A DNA stretch of 64,000 bases from Chrysopilus asiliformis (lineage: Eukaryota > Arthropoda > Insecta > Diptera > Rhagionidae). The notes beneath the pieces are model-generated. The model had not been told where the DNA came from. It saw only the letters and a list, made by a program, of their open reading frames with translations, and did no database searches. The DNA lies in assembly GCA_964034945.1 (NCBI GenBank), contig OZ035964.1, positions 5,640,895 to 5,704,894 of the forward strand. Direction: 5' to 3'. The translations under genes were made by a program, and so were the position numbers. Shown piece after piece: positions 47,101-58,994 of the stretch (position 1 is the first letter of the stretch; the number at the start of each line of letters is the position of its first letter).

Positions 47101-50100
47101 GAAAAAAATATTTCCGGCCTCGAAATGATTTCGGAAATATTTTTACTGCCTAGAACTACTCTCCAAAAATTCGAAAAAATATTTCCAGCCTCGAAAAGGT
47201 CTCGGAAATATTTTTACTGCCTAGAGCTACCGTCTAAAAATTCGAAAAAAAATATTTCCAGCCTCGAAAAGGTCTCGGAAATATTTTTACTGCCTAGAGC
47301 TACCATCTAAAAATTCGAAAAAAATATTTCCGGCCTCGAAATGATTTCGGAAATATTTTTCCTGCCTAGAACTACTCTCTAAAAATTCGGAAAAAATATT
47401 TCCAACCTCGAAAGGGTCTCGGAAATATTTTTCCTGCCTAGACCCACCCTCTAAAAATTCGGAAAAAATATTTCCAGCCTCGAAAAGGTCTCGGAAATAT
47501 TTTTACTGCCTAGAACTACTCTCTAAAAATTCGAAAAAAATATTTCCAGCCTCGAAAAGGTCTCGGAAATATTTTTCCTGCTTAGAACTACCCTCTAAAA
47601 ATTCGGAAAAAATATTTCCAGCCTCGAAAAGGTCTCGGAAATATTTTTACTGCCTAGAGCTACCGTCTAAAAATTCGAAAAAAAATATTTCCAGCCTCGA
47701 AAAGGTCTCGGAAATATTTTTACTGCCTAGAGCTACCATCTAAAAATTCGAAAAAAATATTTCCGGCCTCGAAATGATTTCGGAAATATTTTTCCTGCCT
47801 AGAACTACTTTCTAAAAATTCGGAAAAAATATTTCCAACCTCGAAAGGGTCTCGGAAATATTTTTCCTGCCTAGACCCACCCTCTAAAAATTCGGAAAAA
47901 ATATTTCCAGCCTCGAAAAGGTCTCGGAAATATTTTTACTGCCTAGAACTACTCTCCAAAAATTCGAAAAAAATATTTCCAGCCTCGAAAAGGTCTCGGA
48001 AATATTTTTCCTGCCTAGAGCTACCGTCTAAAAATTCGAAAAAAAATATTTCCAACCTCGAAAAGGTCTCGGAAATATTTTTACTGCCTAGAACTACTCT
48101 CTAAAAATTCGAAAAAAATATTTCCAGCCTCGAAAAGGTCTCGGAAATATTTTTCCTGGTTAGAACTACCCTCTAAAAATTCGGAAAAAATATTTCCAGC
48201 CTCGAAAAGGTCTCGAAAATATTTTTCCTGCCTAGAGCTACCATCTGAAAATTCCAAAAAAATATTTCCAGCCTCGAAAAGGTCTCGGAAATATTTTTCC
48301 TGCCTAGAGCTACTCTCTAAAAATTCGAAAAAAATATTTCTAGCCTCGAAAAGGTCTCGGAAATATTTTTACTGCCTAGAGCTACCGTCTAAAAATCCGA
48401 AAAAAAATATTTCCAGCCTCGAAAAGGTCTCGGAAATATTTTTACTGCCTAGAGCTACCATCTAAAAATTCGAAAAAAATATTTCCGGCCTCGAAATGAT
48501 TTCGGAAATATTTTTCCTGCCTAGAACTACTCTCTAAAAATTCGGAAAAAATATTTCCAACCTCGAAAGGGTCTCGGAAATATTTTTCCTGCCTAGACCC
48601 ACCCTCTAAAAATTCGAAAAAAATATTTCCAGCCTCGAAAAGGTCTCGGAAATATTTTTCCTGCCTAGAGCTACCATCTAAAAATTCCAAAAAAATATTT
48701 CCAGCCTCGAAAAGGTCTCGGAAATATTTTTCCTGCCTAGAACTACTCTCTAAAAATTCGAAAAAAATATTTCCAGCCTCGAAATGATTTCGGAAATATT
48801 TTTACTGCCTAGAACTACTCTCCAAAAATTCGAAAAAAATATTTCCAGCCTCGAAATGATCTCGGAAATATTTTTCGTGCCTAGAACTACCATCTAAAAA
48901 TTCGAAAAAAATATTTCCGGCCTCGAAATGATCTCGGAAATATTTTTACTGCCTAGAGCTACCATCTAAAAATTCGAAAAAAAATATTTCCAGCCTCAAA
49001 AAGGTCTCGGAAATATTTTTACTGCCTAGAACTACTCTCCAAAAATTCGAAAAAATATTTCCAGCCTCGAAAAGGTCTCGGAAATATTTTTACTGCCTAG
49101 AACTACTCTCTAAAAATTCGAAAAAAATATTTCCAGCCTCGAAAAGGTCTCGGAAATATTTTTCCTGCTTAGAACTACCCTCTAAAAATTCGGAAAAAAT
49201 ATTTCCAGCCTCGAAAAGGTCTCGAAAATATTTTTCCTGCCTAGAGCTACCATATAAAAATTCCAAAAAAATATTTCCAGCCTCGAAAAGGTCTCGGAAA
49301 TATTTTTCCTGCCTAGAACTACTCTCTAAAAATTCGAAAAAAATATTTCCAGCCTCGAAATGATTTCGGAAATATTTTTCCTGCCTAGAACTACTCTCTA
49401 AAAATTCGGAAAAAATATTTCCAACCTCGAAAGGGTCTCGGAAATATTTTTCCTGCCTAGACCCACCCTCTAAAAATTCGAAAAAAATATTTCCAGCCTC
49501 GAAAAGGTCTCGGAAATATTTTTAGTGCCTAGAGCTACCGTCTAAAAATTCCAAAAAAATATTTCCAGCCTCGAAAAGGTCTCGGAAATATTTTTCCTGC
49601 CTAGAACCACCTTCTAAAAATTCGGAAAAAATATTTCCAGCCTCGAAAAGGTCTCGGAAATATTTTTCCTGCCTAGAGCTACCATCTAAAAATTCCAAAA
49701 AAATATTTCCAGCCTCGAAAAGGTCTCGGAAATATTTTTCCTGCCTAGAACTACTCTCTAAAAATTCGAAAAAAATATTTCCAGCCTCGAAATGATTTCG
49801 GAAATATTTTTACTGCCTAGAACTACTCTCCAAAAATTCGAAAAAAATATTTCCAGCCTCGAAATGATCTCGGACATATTTTTTATGCCTAGAACTACCA
49901 TCTAAAAATTCGAAAAAAATATTTCCGGCCTCGAAATGATCTCGGAAATATTTTTACTGCCTAGAGCTACCATCTAAAAATTCGAAAAAAAATATTTCCA
50001 GCCTCAAAAAGGTCTCGGAAATATTTTTACTGCCTAGAACTACTCTCTAAAAATTCGGGAAAAATATTTCCAGCCTAGACCCACCCTCTAAAAATTCGAA

Positions 50101-52967
50101 AAAAATATTTCCAGCCTCGAAAAGGTCTCGGAAATATTTTTAGTGCCTAGAGCTACCATCTAAAAATTCCAAAAAAATATTTCCAGCCTCGAAAAGGTCT
50201 CGGAAATATTTTTACTGCCTAGAACTACTCTCTAAAAATTCGGGAAAAATATTTCCAGCCTCGAAAAGGTCTCGGAAATATTTTTACTGCCTAGAACTAC
50301 TCTCTAAAAATTCGGGAAAAATATTTCCAGCCTCGAAAAGGTCTCGGAAATATTTTTAGTGCCTAGAGCTACCATCTAAAAATTCCAAAAAAATATTTCC
50401 AGCCTCGAAAAGGTCTCGGAAATATTTTTACTGCCTAGAACTACTCTCTAAAAATTCGGGAAAAATATTTCCAGCCTCGAAAAGGTCTCGGAAATATTTT
50501 TACTGCCTAGAGCTACCATCTAAAAATTCGAAAAAAATATTTCCGGCCTCAAAAAGGTCTCGGAAATATTTTTACTGCCTAGAGCTACCATCTAAAAACT
50601 CGAAAAAAATATTTCCGGCCTCGAAATGATTTCGGAAATATTTTTACTGCCTAGAACTACTCTCCAAAAATTCGAAAAAATATTTCCAGCCTCGAAAAGG
50701 TCTCGGAAATATTTTTACTGCCTAGAACTACTCTCTAAAAATTCGGAAAAAATATTTCCAGCCTCGAAAAGGTCTCGAAAATATTTTTCCTGCCTAGAGC
50801 TACCATCTAAAAATTCCAAAAAAATATTTCCAGCCTCGAAAAGGTCTCGGAAATATTTTTCCTGCCTAGAACTACTCTCTAAAAATTCGAAAAAAATATT
50901 TCCAGCCTCGAAATGATTTCGGAAATATTTTTACTGCCTAGAACTACTCTCCAAAAATTCCAAAAAAATATTTCCAGCCTCGAAAAGGTCTCGGAAATAT
51001 TTTTACTGCCTAGAGCTACCATCTAAAAATTCGAAAAAAATATTTCCGGCCTCGAAATGATTTCGGAAATATTTTTCCTGCCTAGAACTACTCTCTAAAA
51101 ATTCGGAAAAAATATTTCCAACCTCGAAAGGGTCTCGGAAATATTTTTCCTGCCTAGACCCACCCTCTAAAAATTCGAAAAAAATATTTCCAGCCTCGAA
51201 AAGGTCTCGGAAATATTTTTACTGCCTAGAGCTACCATCTAAAAATTCCAAAAAAATATTTCCAGCCTCGAAAAGGTCTCGGAAATATTTTTCCTGCCTA
51301 GAACCACTTTCTAAAAATTCGGAAAAAATATTTCCAGCCTCGAAAAGGTCTCGGAAATATTTTTCCTGCCTAGAGCTACCATCTAAAAATTCCAAAAAAA
51401 TATTTCCAGCCTCGAAATGATCTCGGAAATATTTTTCATGCCTAGAACTACCATCTAAAAATTCGAAAAAAATATTTCCGGCCTCGAAATGATCTCGGAA
51501 ATATTTTTACTGCCTAGAGCTACCATCTAAAAATTCGAAAAAAAACATTTCCAGCCTCAAAAAGGTCTCGGAAATATTTTTACTGCCTAGAACTACTCTC
51601 TAAAAATTCGGGAAAAATATTTCCAGCCTCGAAAAGGTCTCGGAAATATTTTTACTGCCTAGAGCTACCATCTAAAAATTCGAAAAAAATATTTCCGGCC
51701 TCAAAAAGCTCTCGGAAATATTTTTACTGCCTAGAGCTACCATCTAAAAATTCGAAAAAAATATTTCCAGCCTCGAAAGGGTGTCGGAAATATTTTTCCT
51801 GCCTAGAATTACCCTCTAAAAATTCGAAGAAAATATTTCCTACTTGAAATTGAATTTTGAAGTGGGTTTTGGGAAAATTTCGGGTTTTTTTAAAGTTATT
51901 TTGTGGGTTTTAAAGACATTTACGGGATTTCGCGGATGTTCAGATGTGTCTGAAGCCATTTCGGGGATTTTGATGACATGTATTTAATGCCAATTTAATA
52001 GATTTCAACGCCATTTTAAAGGTTTCGCTATGATTCTTGGGAGTCTTAGGCCATTCTTTCAATTGAGTTATCCCGCGAATTTTGAGGGTTTTTTCGACCA
52101 AGAATTTGACATAATTTCTAAGCGGTTTGCTAAAAAACTCCCTCAAAAAAACAAACTCAAAAATTAGACGTCAAATTTCTTTAATACTCACTTCGAATTC
52201 CACTATCCGATATCATCATTAAATCATATTTTGCCGCCTCATATCCAGGATTCATGTTATTAATTTTTGGATTGACACCAACATCCGAGCCACCAATAAA
52301 TAATTGAGCATCAATTTGTGGATGTTTATCTAGTAAATTTTGTACAACCTCAATAGCTGGATCGTCTTTATCCTCAATACAAAACAATAATTCATACTGA
52401 AAAAAAAATAATTTTTTTAGATCAGAATTTGAGATTAGAAATTGTTGCAAGGGTTCATGGCGATTGCGGGGGCGGTGTTCAATCCGTTATGATTTTCTAG
52501 TAAAATCTTTGCTGTGAATTGCCCCGCCTCGCCGATGCCTTGCAACGGTAATGGATTTTTACTTACAGTTGGATAATTCATAGTAAAAAATGTCTCCAAA
52601 TTCAGCGATAAATTCGGATCGGTGCCCATCAATGGTTTTAGTATGGAAACACCCGGTAACGGAGTCTCTCTTGGGAGGTTGCATACCTTCTTATGCAATT
52701 TGTATTTCCTAGAAACAAGAATTTGTGAAAAATCATTCAACGATTGGAAAATTTAGTCAAATTTTGAGGATTTTCAAAATTCACGGCATAGTTCTGAGTC
52801 TACCGGATGTAAAAAAAAAATGTGGTCAGCGGTCAACTTAAGACCATGCTATGATGGCGTCTCACTTACCCATAACTGATTGCTAGTAGATGTACAAGCC
52901 ATTTACCACACCAAAATATGAAGAAGAATATGGCAAAACCGTAGAGAGTGTAAATCATTGGCGTCAT
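44098..52967 (-). CDS. GlcT: Ceramide glucosyltransferase with a low-complexity C-terminal extension, 6 exons
   Basis: Minus-strand exons 52967-52870, 52708-52567, 52396-52192, 46102-45990, 45918-45463 and 44898-44098 join to 604 residues without a frame break. The enzyme transfers glucose from UDP-glucose to ceramide on the Golgi cytosolic face. Family features: an N-terminal membrane anchor ([22 protein letters not shown]), [16 protein letters not shown], the first Asp motif EDKDDPA (about 88-94), SDSGIR (about 143-148), AEDFF (Asp about 236) and QARLTRW matching the (Q/R)XXRW motif (about 270-276), then C-terminal membrane segments. From about residue 391 there is an extension of roughly 210 residues rich in Ser, Gln, Gly, Thr and His, with a run of Gln encoded at 44160-44197. 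Usual family length is about 390-440, so this tail is unusual. Intron 3 (46103-52191) carries a large satellite array. Confidence 0.94.
45010..45180 (+). repeat. F1-type dispersed repeat fragment in GlcT intron 5
   Basis: GGTATTGTATTTATGAAAAA, GACCTCTTAATTTTGCCATT, a short TCTGTCAGTC stretch and GGAATGGGACGATCCTATCA match the 16.3-kb copy, truncated soon after. Confidence 0.6.
46171..51842. repeat. ~72-bp satellite array, ~78 copies, GlcT intron 3
   Basis: Unit: CCTCGAAAAGGTCTCGGAAA, TATTTTTCCTGCCTAGAGCT, ACCATCTAAAAATTCGAAAA, AAATATTTCCAG. Units differ at recognisable variant sites (GAGCTACCATC, GAACTACTCTC, GACCCACCCTC; AAAGGTCTCGG or AATGATTTCGG). Multi-unit variant blocks recur, showing higher-order amplification. 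Open frames inside it persist because the unit is a multiple of three. It fills almost all of the 6.1-kb intron. Confidence 0.97.
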
Positions 52968-54250
52968 CTTTTCTTTATTTTTTGTTTTTTTTTTTTTCTT
53001 TTCTAAGACGTTTTAGGGATTAACGCTTAACCCTTGATCACCCGCACTCGTTAATTAAAAAAAACACACACACACACACACACACAGTGTGACTAAATTT
53101 CACTAAACTTTCAAAAAAGTCTTTCAGTCATTTGACCGACGATTTTCACGGTAAGAAAACTACGGTGTTTTAATAAAAAATAATAATTTTCTTCGTGCGA
53201 TTTTCGCTACGATTTTTCTTTGCGGTGTATAAAAAATCTATAAAAATTTACGTGAACTTCTTTAACCACTTGTGTTTTTTTTTAGTACCAATTTTCTACT
53301 AGTGAGATTTTTTGTTTGTTAATAAATTTGCCTTTCATGCTCGCCTCCTTAATGTAATGTTTTTTTATTTATTGGTAGAAATTTCTGCTGTCTTGATCAA
53401 AAATCTAGGATTTCACTTCGATTTTCATGATTCTTCGATAAATCAAACAAAAAATTAAAACGAAAACATTCTGTTTGGGAAAAGAATCCACAAACTCCAT
53501 AACTTTTTTCTCTTTTTTTTCATATATTAATGCATTTCTTATTTTAATTATCCGACAAGTTTTCTTTGTAATACTGATATTGGCACTGAACAGAAAAAAT
53601 TACGCATCTTCGGGTCATTTGTCTGAAAAAGAATTAATTTTTTAAATAAGTATTTAAAAAAAAAAAATAGAGATTATGTAAGAAGTTAAAAACGTCTAAA
53701 ATCAGTTTTGAATTGAAATTGTGCACGCGTTTTTGGAAAAACCTAAGCATGTTTGTTTTCCTAAAAAGAAAACGGTGGCCAAAGATTTCGTGTCTGGCAA
53801 AGAAAATGCAAGGTTTGTGATTAAATTTTACATCCACATTCTTTGCTACGCTCCTCAGAACGTACGACCGAAAATTTCAGCCCAATCGGCACTTGAGAAT
53901 GGCGAAAAAAAACGTAACTGTACGAAACCACCACCCCTCCGCTGCCCACAAAAAAACCTCACATTTGGTGGTAAAATCACCACCAAAACCCGGATGTTCA
54001 AATTTAATTTCTGGGAATTTGTGGCAATTTCAGGGCATTTTGACGCCATTTTGGGGATTTTAAATCCAAATTTATGGTTTTCGAAGATTCATTTGGTAGC
54101 TTTAAGGCTATTTCGACAGATTTTTAAAGTCGTTTCGAGCCAATTTCCAAATTGGACATTTCTTCAGGTGGCTAAGATTGCGACCGGAAAGCCAAAGCCG
54201 CTCATGAACGGAAAATTCACCCCAAAATCTGTCTGATAGCAATTAAAAAC
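52968..54250. other. Upstream of GlcT; (CA)n microsatellite
   Basis: A (CA)n run at about 53065-53086 lies close upstream of GlcT exon 1. The rest is AT-rich. The open frame 53721-54236 has no supporting feature and is not called as a gene. Confidence 0.4.
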
Positions 54251-54295
54251 GAAATTAGGAATGTTTTTCTTGCTTTTTATACTCTATATGAGGAA

Positions 54296-54823
54296 TCATA
54301 CTAATATATAAAAATGAGTTGGTGTCTGTCTGTCTGTCCGTCTGTCTGTCTTTCTGTCTGTCTGTCTGTCTGTCTTTCTGTCTGTCTGTTCCTCTTTCAC
54401 GCAAAAACGGCTGAACCGATTGACTTGAAATTTGGCATGAGTGGCTGTGGTAGTTCTGGTTCCAACGTAGGCAAGTAGCGCGAGGGGTGGGGGGGGGGAA
54501 TAAGGGGAGGGGGTAAAGTGATTTCGAAACTTAGTTTTTGCGCTATGTTACTCTTTCGCGGGGAAATTACCGAGCCGATTGGCCTGAAATTTGGGATAGA
54601 TGTTCTTCGGGGGCCAGCCCCAACATAGACCCATTAAAAAGTAGCCCGAGAGGTGGGGGAGTACGGGGAGGGGGTAAAGTGATCTCGAAACTTAGCTCTT
54701 CCTCTATGTTACCCTTTCGAGGGGAAACTACTGAACCGATTGGTCTGAAGTTTAGCTCCAACATAGACCATGAAAAAAAAAATTGAAAAAACTTAACCCG
54801 GCAACGACGGGTATGCAAGCTAG
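54296..54823 (+). mobile_element. Helitron-like non-autonomous element, 528 bp, both ends intact
   Basis: It starts TCATACTAATATATAAAAAT after an A and ends with hairpin ACCCG-GCAACGA-CGGGT, eight bases, then CTAG before a T. These are the classic Helitron terminal features. The interior has a TCTG microsatellite and three rounds of a GAACCGATTGG-CTGAAATTT motif. No Rep/helicase coding sequence. Confidence 0.8.
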
Positions 54824-55075
54824 TATCTTATATTTAGTATATTGTTTGTAACGCATCGAACACAAAAATTAACTACACCAGGATGTTGGGCACGACAACA
54901 GATTTTGATTTCAACATGCCCGCCCGTCTGTCTGTCCATGAACACCATAACTTCCGAAAGGATTGAGCTAGAGATTTGAAATTTTGTATAGTTACATTTC
55001 TCGCAAATGACTAGGCTGAGCTCTGGAACGGGCAAAATCGGACCATTCCTTCCCCCCTCTCCCATACAAATGAAA

Positions 55076-55252
55076 CTGGAGTGGTATTCCGTAACTTGTT
55101 TCAAGCGTTTGTTCCGAGTTAAAAGAAAAAGTAATATTCGCTGTCTTTGTTCCGATCAAGATAAATGACAGGGCGAAACAGAGATCGCGAATACTACTTT
55201 TTCTTCTAACTCGAAACAAACGCTTGAAACAAGTTACGGACTACCACTCCAG
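55076..55252. mobile_element. Palindromic MITE, C(A/T)GGAGTGG family, 177-bp copy
   Basis: CTGGAGTGGTATTCCGTAAC and GTTACGGACTACCACTCCAG are inverted ends; the arms run nearly to the centre, giving an almost complete palindrome. It is inserted in F2 sequence. Confidence 0.8.
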
Positions 55253-55450
55253 TTTTTGCAATTTTCTCGAAAACGGTGAGTCATATTGAGAAATTTATAA
55301 AGATGAAATGTGTTTAGAACATGATTTTGCATAACCATACATCAAAATCCAATCGGACAACTGGTTCCCCCCCCCCCCCCCCTCTTCTCTACAAATGGAT
55401 TTTTTTAAATAAAAATTTAAATTGGCCCCTGGCAACAATTCCAAACAGTT

Positions 55451-56995
55451 TTAACACATTTTTTCCAAAAATAATTTCAAAACTTTCCCTCTGAAATGCA
55501 AAACAAAAAAAATCCAAATCTTCGCTCTAAAATGTAAAAATCTTGAAGGTTTTTGCCTATTACGAAGGTCGCCACCAAATTATCGAATTTTTTTAAAGGT
55601 TTACCAACAAAATCTACGATTTGTTTATTTCTGTCGTTTATGACTGACTTCTTATCATGTTTTTGCTGACTAAGTTTTCTATTTTATGCCAGGCCGTGGT
55701 CAATTTTAGACGTCTTTCAGATAATAAAAAAAATTGTTTACAAAAGAAATTTTTGTTTGTTTGCCTTCTAAAGCAAAACAAAAAAAAATCCCCCCAAGTA
55801 AGAACAGTGGCTACCTTTGTGTGAAGCACAGAGCCGCCTTTTCTGATGAATTCCGATCACTTCTGTGTGAGGGGCTGCTGCGCTGCGGGTAGAAAATCAC
55901 AAGTTAATCTTGAAACCAAACAAGAAAATCATACCTTTTTATTACCTATTAATTGCACAATTTATTTCCGTGTTTGATGCAGGGATGATGAATTTCCCAA
56001 AAAATTGATTCTGCCAGCATTGGAAGCAGAGCCCCCCAAAACAAATCGATCCCAATTAGAAAAAATAGGCTGCAAATGGAAGGCAAAGGTTGCTGCGTCT
56101 CGTGGCGTGGCTGCACCATCAGCAGCAGGCCGGTAAAATGGGATTCGGCCGCCACCCCGCCCCTGTTGTTACGATGAAGGACGGCGCACGCAGGAACTCC
56201 ACACAAAAAGGAAGCTTCACGACAAATTCCCGAACAATCGAAAGTGAAACGCAACCGAAATGCACAAACAAAAGAGTTTTGTTGATGGAATTTTCCGTGA
56301 CTCACATCGATTTCTCATTCAAGAACCACCCCAATTAATGCAAACAAAACAAAAAAAACAAACTGATTTGCGGTGTTCGGGCAGCAGGATTCGAAATCAA
56401 TCAAAAAACTTGGGAAAACTATGAATCACGGGCCCACACTTGAATGAGAGACGTCAAAAGCCTCGCATCGCCACAAAGCGAATTCGATTTTGTTCGCCCT
56501 CTTAGCTGTCAATCTGTTGTTGTTGTTTTTAAATTCGCCGCTTCGTGACTAGAGTTACCAGAAGATTAGGTCGAATTCGGTTTGTTGAAATCGCACCTGT
56601 TCTAGTACATTTTTTTTCGACAATTCTATGAAAATGTTTTGCGGGGTTATGAAGGAAGAAAATCCGGATGTGTGAGGGAAACGGGAAAACTTCACCTCTT
56701 TTAAAAAGGAAATTTTCCCAAAAATCATTTGGGAATTTTAGAAATGAGGTATCCTTTAGAAAAGTCTTTGTTTTTCAATCGTACAAGAAAAAGGCGTGTT
56801 TTTCACAAATAAAAATTTTAATAACCTCACAAACCGAAATATTGTAATTGGTGGAGAGCAAAGGGTGAAATTTAAGAAGCAAAAGACATATCTACATATT
56901 TTGTATGCGAATAAGTCCTTCAAAACAAGTCAGATTTTTCAATTTATCGGAAAATTTTGTATCTTGTGCGTAAATCTGTCAAAATGAAATAAACT
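55451..56995. other. No recognisable feature
   Basis: A GC-richer patch at 55860-56520 holds short overlapping open frames on both strands but no splice context or known motif. A first exon or promoter here is possible but unsupported. Confidence 0.35.
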
Positions 56996-56999
56996 CTGG

Positions 57000-57480
57000 C
57001 TGTATTTTGTATTTTTTTCGTTCTTATACGTAGTATAATTAAGTATTGTATTCATGAAAAATTTCCAACTCTTAATTTTGTCTAAAAAAACATTTTCCGA
57101 GGACTTCTAAGTGGATTGGAGTCATATTACAAAAATGTCAGTCTGTCTGTCCGTCCGAGAACACCATAACTTTCGAAAGGACCGAGATAGAGACTTGAAA
57201 TTGTGTATAGTTACGTTTCTCGTATAAATGACCAGGCTAAGCTGTTGAACGGGAAAAATCGGACCATTTTCCCCCTCTTCCGTACAAACGAAACTGTTTT
57301 TTTGCAGTTCTCTTGAAAACAGTTCGTCATATTGGAAAATTTATAAAGGTAAAATGTGTTTAGAATCGGATTTTACATAACTCATCCATATATCAAAATC
57401 CAATCGGACCACTTCTTTCCCTTCCCCCTTTTCCATACAAATGAAATAATTTTTTCCCTTTTTTTGATCATATCGAAAAA
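57000..57480 (+). repeat. Dispersed repeat, F1 5' part joined to F2 body
   Basis: TACGTAGTATAATTAAGTAT and CAACTCTTAATTTTGTC match the 16.3-kb copy, while AACTTTCGAAAGGACCGAG, GGGAAAAATCGGACCAT and CCAATCGGACCACTTCTTTC are F2. This shows that the two families share modules. Confidence 0.65.
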
Positions 57481-58101
57481 TTTATAACGCTCTCTACTCA
57501 CTATGACGTACTCTCGTATTTTTGTACTAAAAAATTGCCAACTTTTGGGGCGTCTGGTGCGACAAACCGTGTGACACACTAGAATTTTCGCCTGTTTATA
57601 ATCTATATGGCGAATGCCAAAGTTCAAAGTACAGTAAAAGAGAGAAATTCATAAAAAAATCAATTTATTATCAATCACAAAATTCAAAAACAATGTCAAG
57701 CTGACAGATATTTCACTTTTAATTTTTTTGTAAAAAGTTGAAACCCCATAAAATTTCGTTTCAAAGACATTTCCTGGACAAATGAAATCTATGTGGAATT
57801 TTCCCGCAGGTGATTATTGATTGAAATTTTATTGCTTTTGTCCAATAAAAAGGTAAGCAAATGACTTTTACTTTTCCGAAAACAGGTTAAAAATCATTTG
57901 GAAAAATTTACATAAAATAAAATTCTTCTGTCATCTGAAGAAAACCAAGGTGAGACGTTTTATTTCTTTTACGGACGGGAAAAAAATTCGGGAGGTCTTT
58001 TGCTAAGAAAAATTGCTGCTGTGAATTTTATTTATAATTAAGAAGTCCTTTTTCTCATCTGGTGTTTTCTAGTGTATTAAGCCTTCGGGTAGATTATAGA
58101 T

Positions 58102-58223
58102 TAACACATCGATTCAGATAGTCGTGTCGTGTTCGACAAGAGTCGGTTTACGTGCTTTTCTACCAACAAAAACACGTACAGCGACTTGTCGAAAACGACA
58201 CGACTATCAGAATCGGGATGTAA
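58102..58223. mobile_element. MITE, TAGTCGTGTCG family copy 3, ~122 bp
   Basis: TTAACACATCGATTCAGATA and CTATCAGAATCGGGATGTAA are inverted ends; GTCGTGTCGTGTTCGACA and TGTCGAAAACGACACGAC pair, as do ACGTGCTTTT/AAAACACGT. Confidence 0.7.
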
Positions 58224-58369
58224 CTGAGATTCTTTTACTTCCTTTCTTTTTCACACTAATTTGTATTTACCATCTGTCTGTTTGTGAAACAGACTGCACG
58301 AAAACGGCTGGTCTGATTCGATTGAAATTTTGCTTTCCCTTAGAATCTTCTCAAAAAATTTGGTGATTA

Positions 58370-58940
58370 ATTGCTCCAAATTTAGGAGCTCCCCCCCCCC
58401 CCCCCCCCTCCATAACCCTCTCGCCAGCTACCTATAAACCATTTGCTGTACTTTGATGTGATTTTCACAAGCTTTACAGTCACAGACATTTTCATGCACA
58501 GCCTCCCCACTACCCCTACTCTATACCATTTCTGTTAATTTTCAAACCACTTGCCAAAATTGCACGCAGGTTTAACAATTGGATTATTTCATTATTCAAC
58601 ACTTCTAGCTTGCATATAAAAACTGTCCCTCCCGCTCCCCTCTTCCTGTTTACCCCTTCGCCTGCTATTTCTTGAATTACTGAATTAAATTTGAAACCGT
58701 CTCACCATCGGATTATTTGATCTACGAAGGAACCGGAAGTGGGCAGATTTTTATGGGATCTCCCCCCCCCCCCCCCCTTTTTTTTCTTATCCTGCTTCAC
58801 CATCTGAGCCCGTAGTAGAATTTTAGTGCTAGTTTTCCCTGACATTAACTAATCTTTCACAACAATTCACAGACGTTGGCGGTTTTTTTTCTTAGCGAAA
58901 TTCCTCCAAAATCTCTTGGAAGTGAAAAATTCATTGAATC
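58370..58940. repeat. Upstream of CPT2; poly-C tracts
   Basis: Poly-C runs lie at about 58390-58408 and 58761-58777 in C/T-rich sequence. The CPT2 promoter and 5' untranslated region should lie here, but no core motif stands out. Confidence 0.4.
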
Positions 58941-58994
58941 TTGATTAGAGTTTTTAGTGAAAACGTCTCTCCCATCGTAGTAAAAGTCTACGCC

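Larger units (their letters stand above)
54250..55450 (+). repeat. F2 dispersed repeat, split by two insertions
   Basis: TTTATACTCTATATGAGGAA joins across the Helitron-like insertion to TATCTTATATTTAGTAT, GTAACGCATCGAACACA, a short TCTG tract and GAACGGGCAAAATCGGACC. A palindromic MITE interrupts it at 55076-55252, after which the copy continues with CTCGAAAACGGTGAGTCATA. Confidence 0.75.

Noticed and set aside
48442..48690. Repeat-protein-like open frames within 46.2-51.8 kb
   Set aside because: Same reason: stop-free satellite units inside a GlcT intron, in both strands and with no start or splice context.
27226..51842. CRISPR-like appearance of regularly spaced repeats
   Set aside because: Units are contiguous satellites without unique spacers, in an insect intron; no cas genes.
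52435..52566. Extension of the second GlcT exon past MNYPT
   Set aside because: GTAAGT follows ACT directly and the next exon ([13 protein letters not shown]) continues the family sequence, so the extension is intron read-through.
53721..54236. 171-codon plus-strand frame upstream of the 54.3-kb Helitron-like element
   Set aside because: No known motif, atypical composition and an overlapping antisense frame; not supported as a gene.
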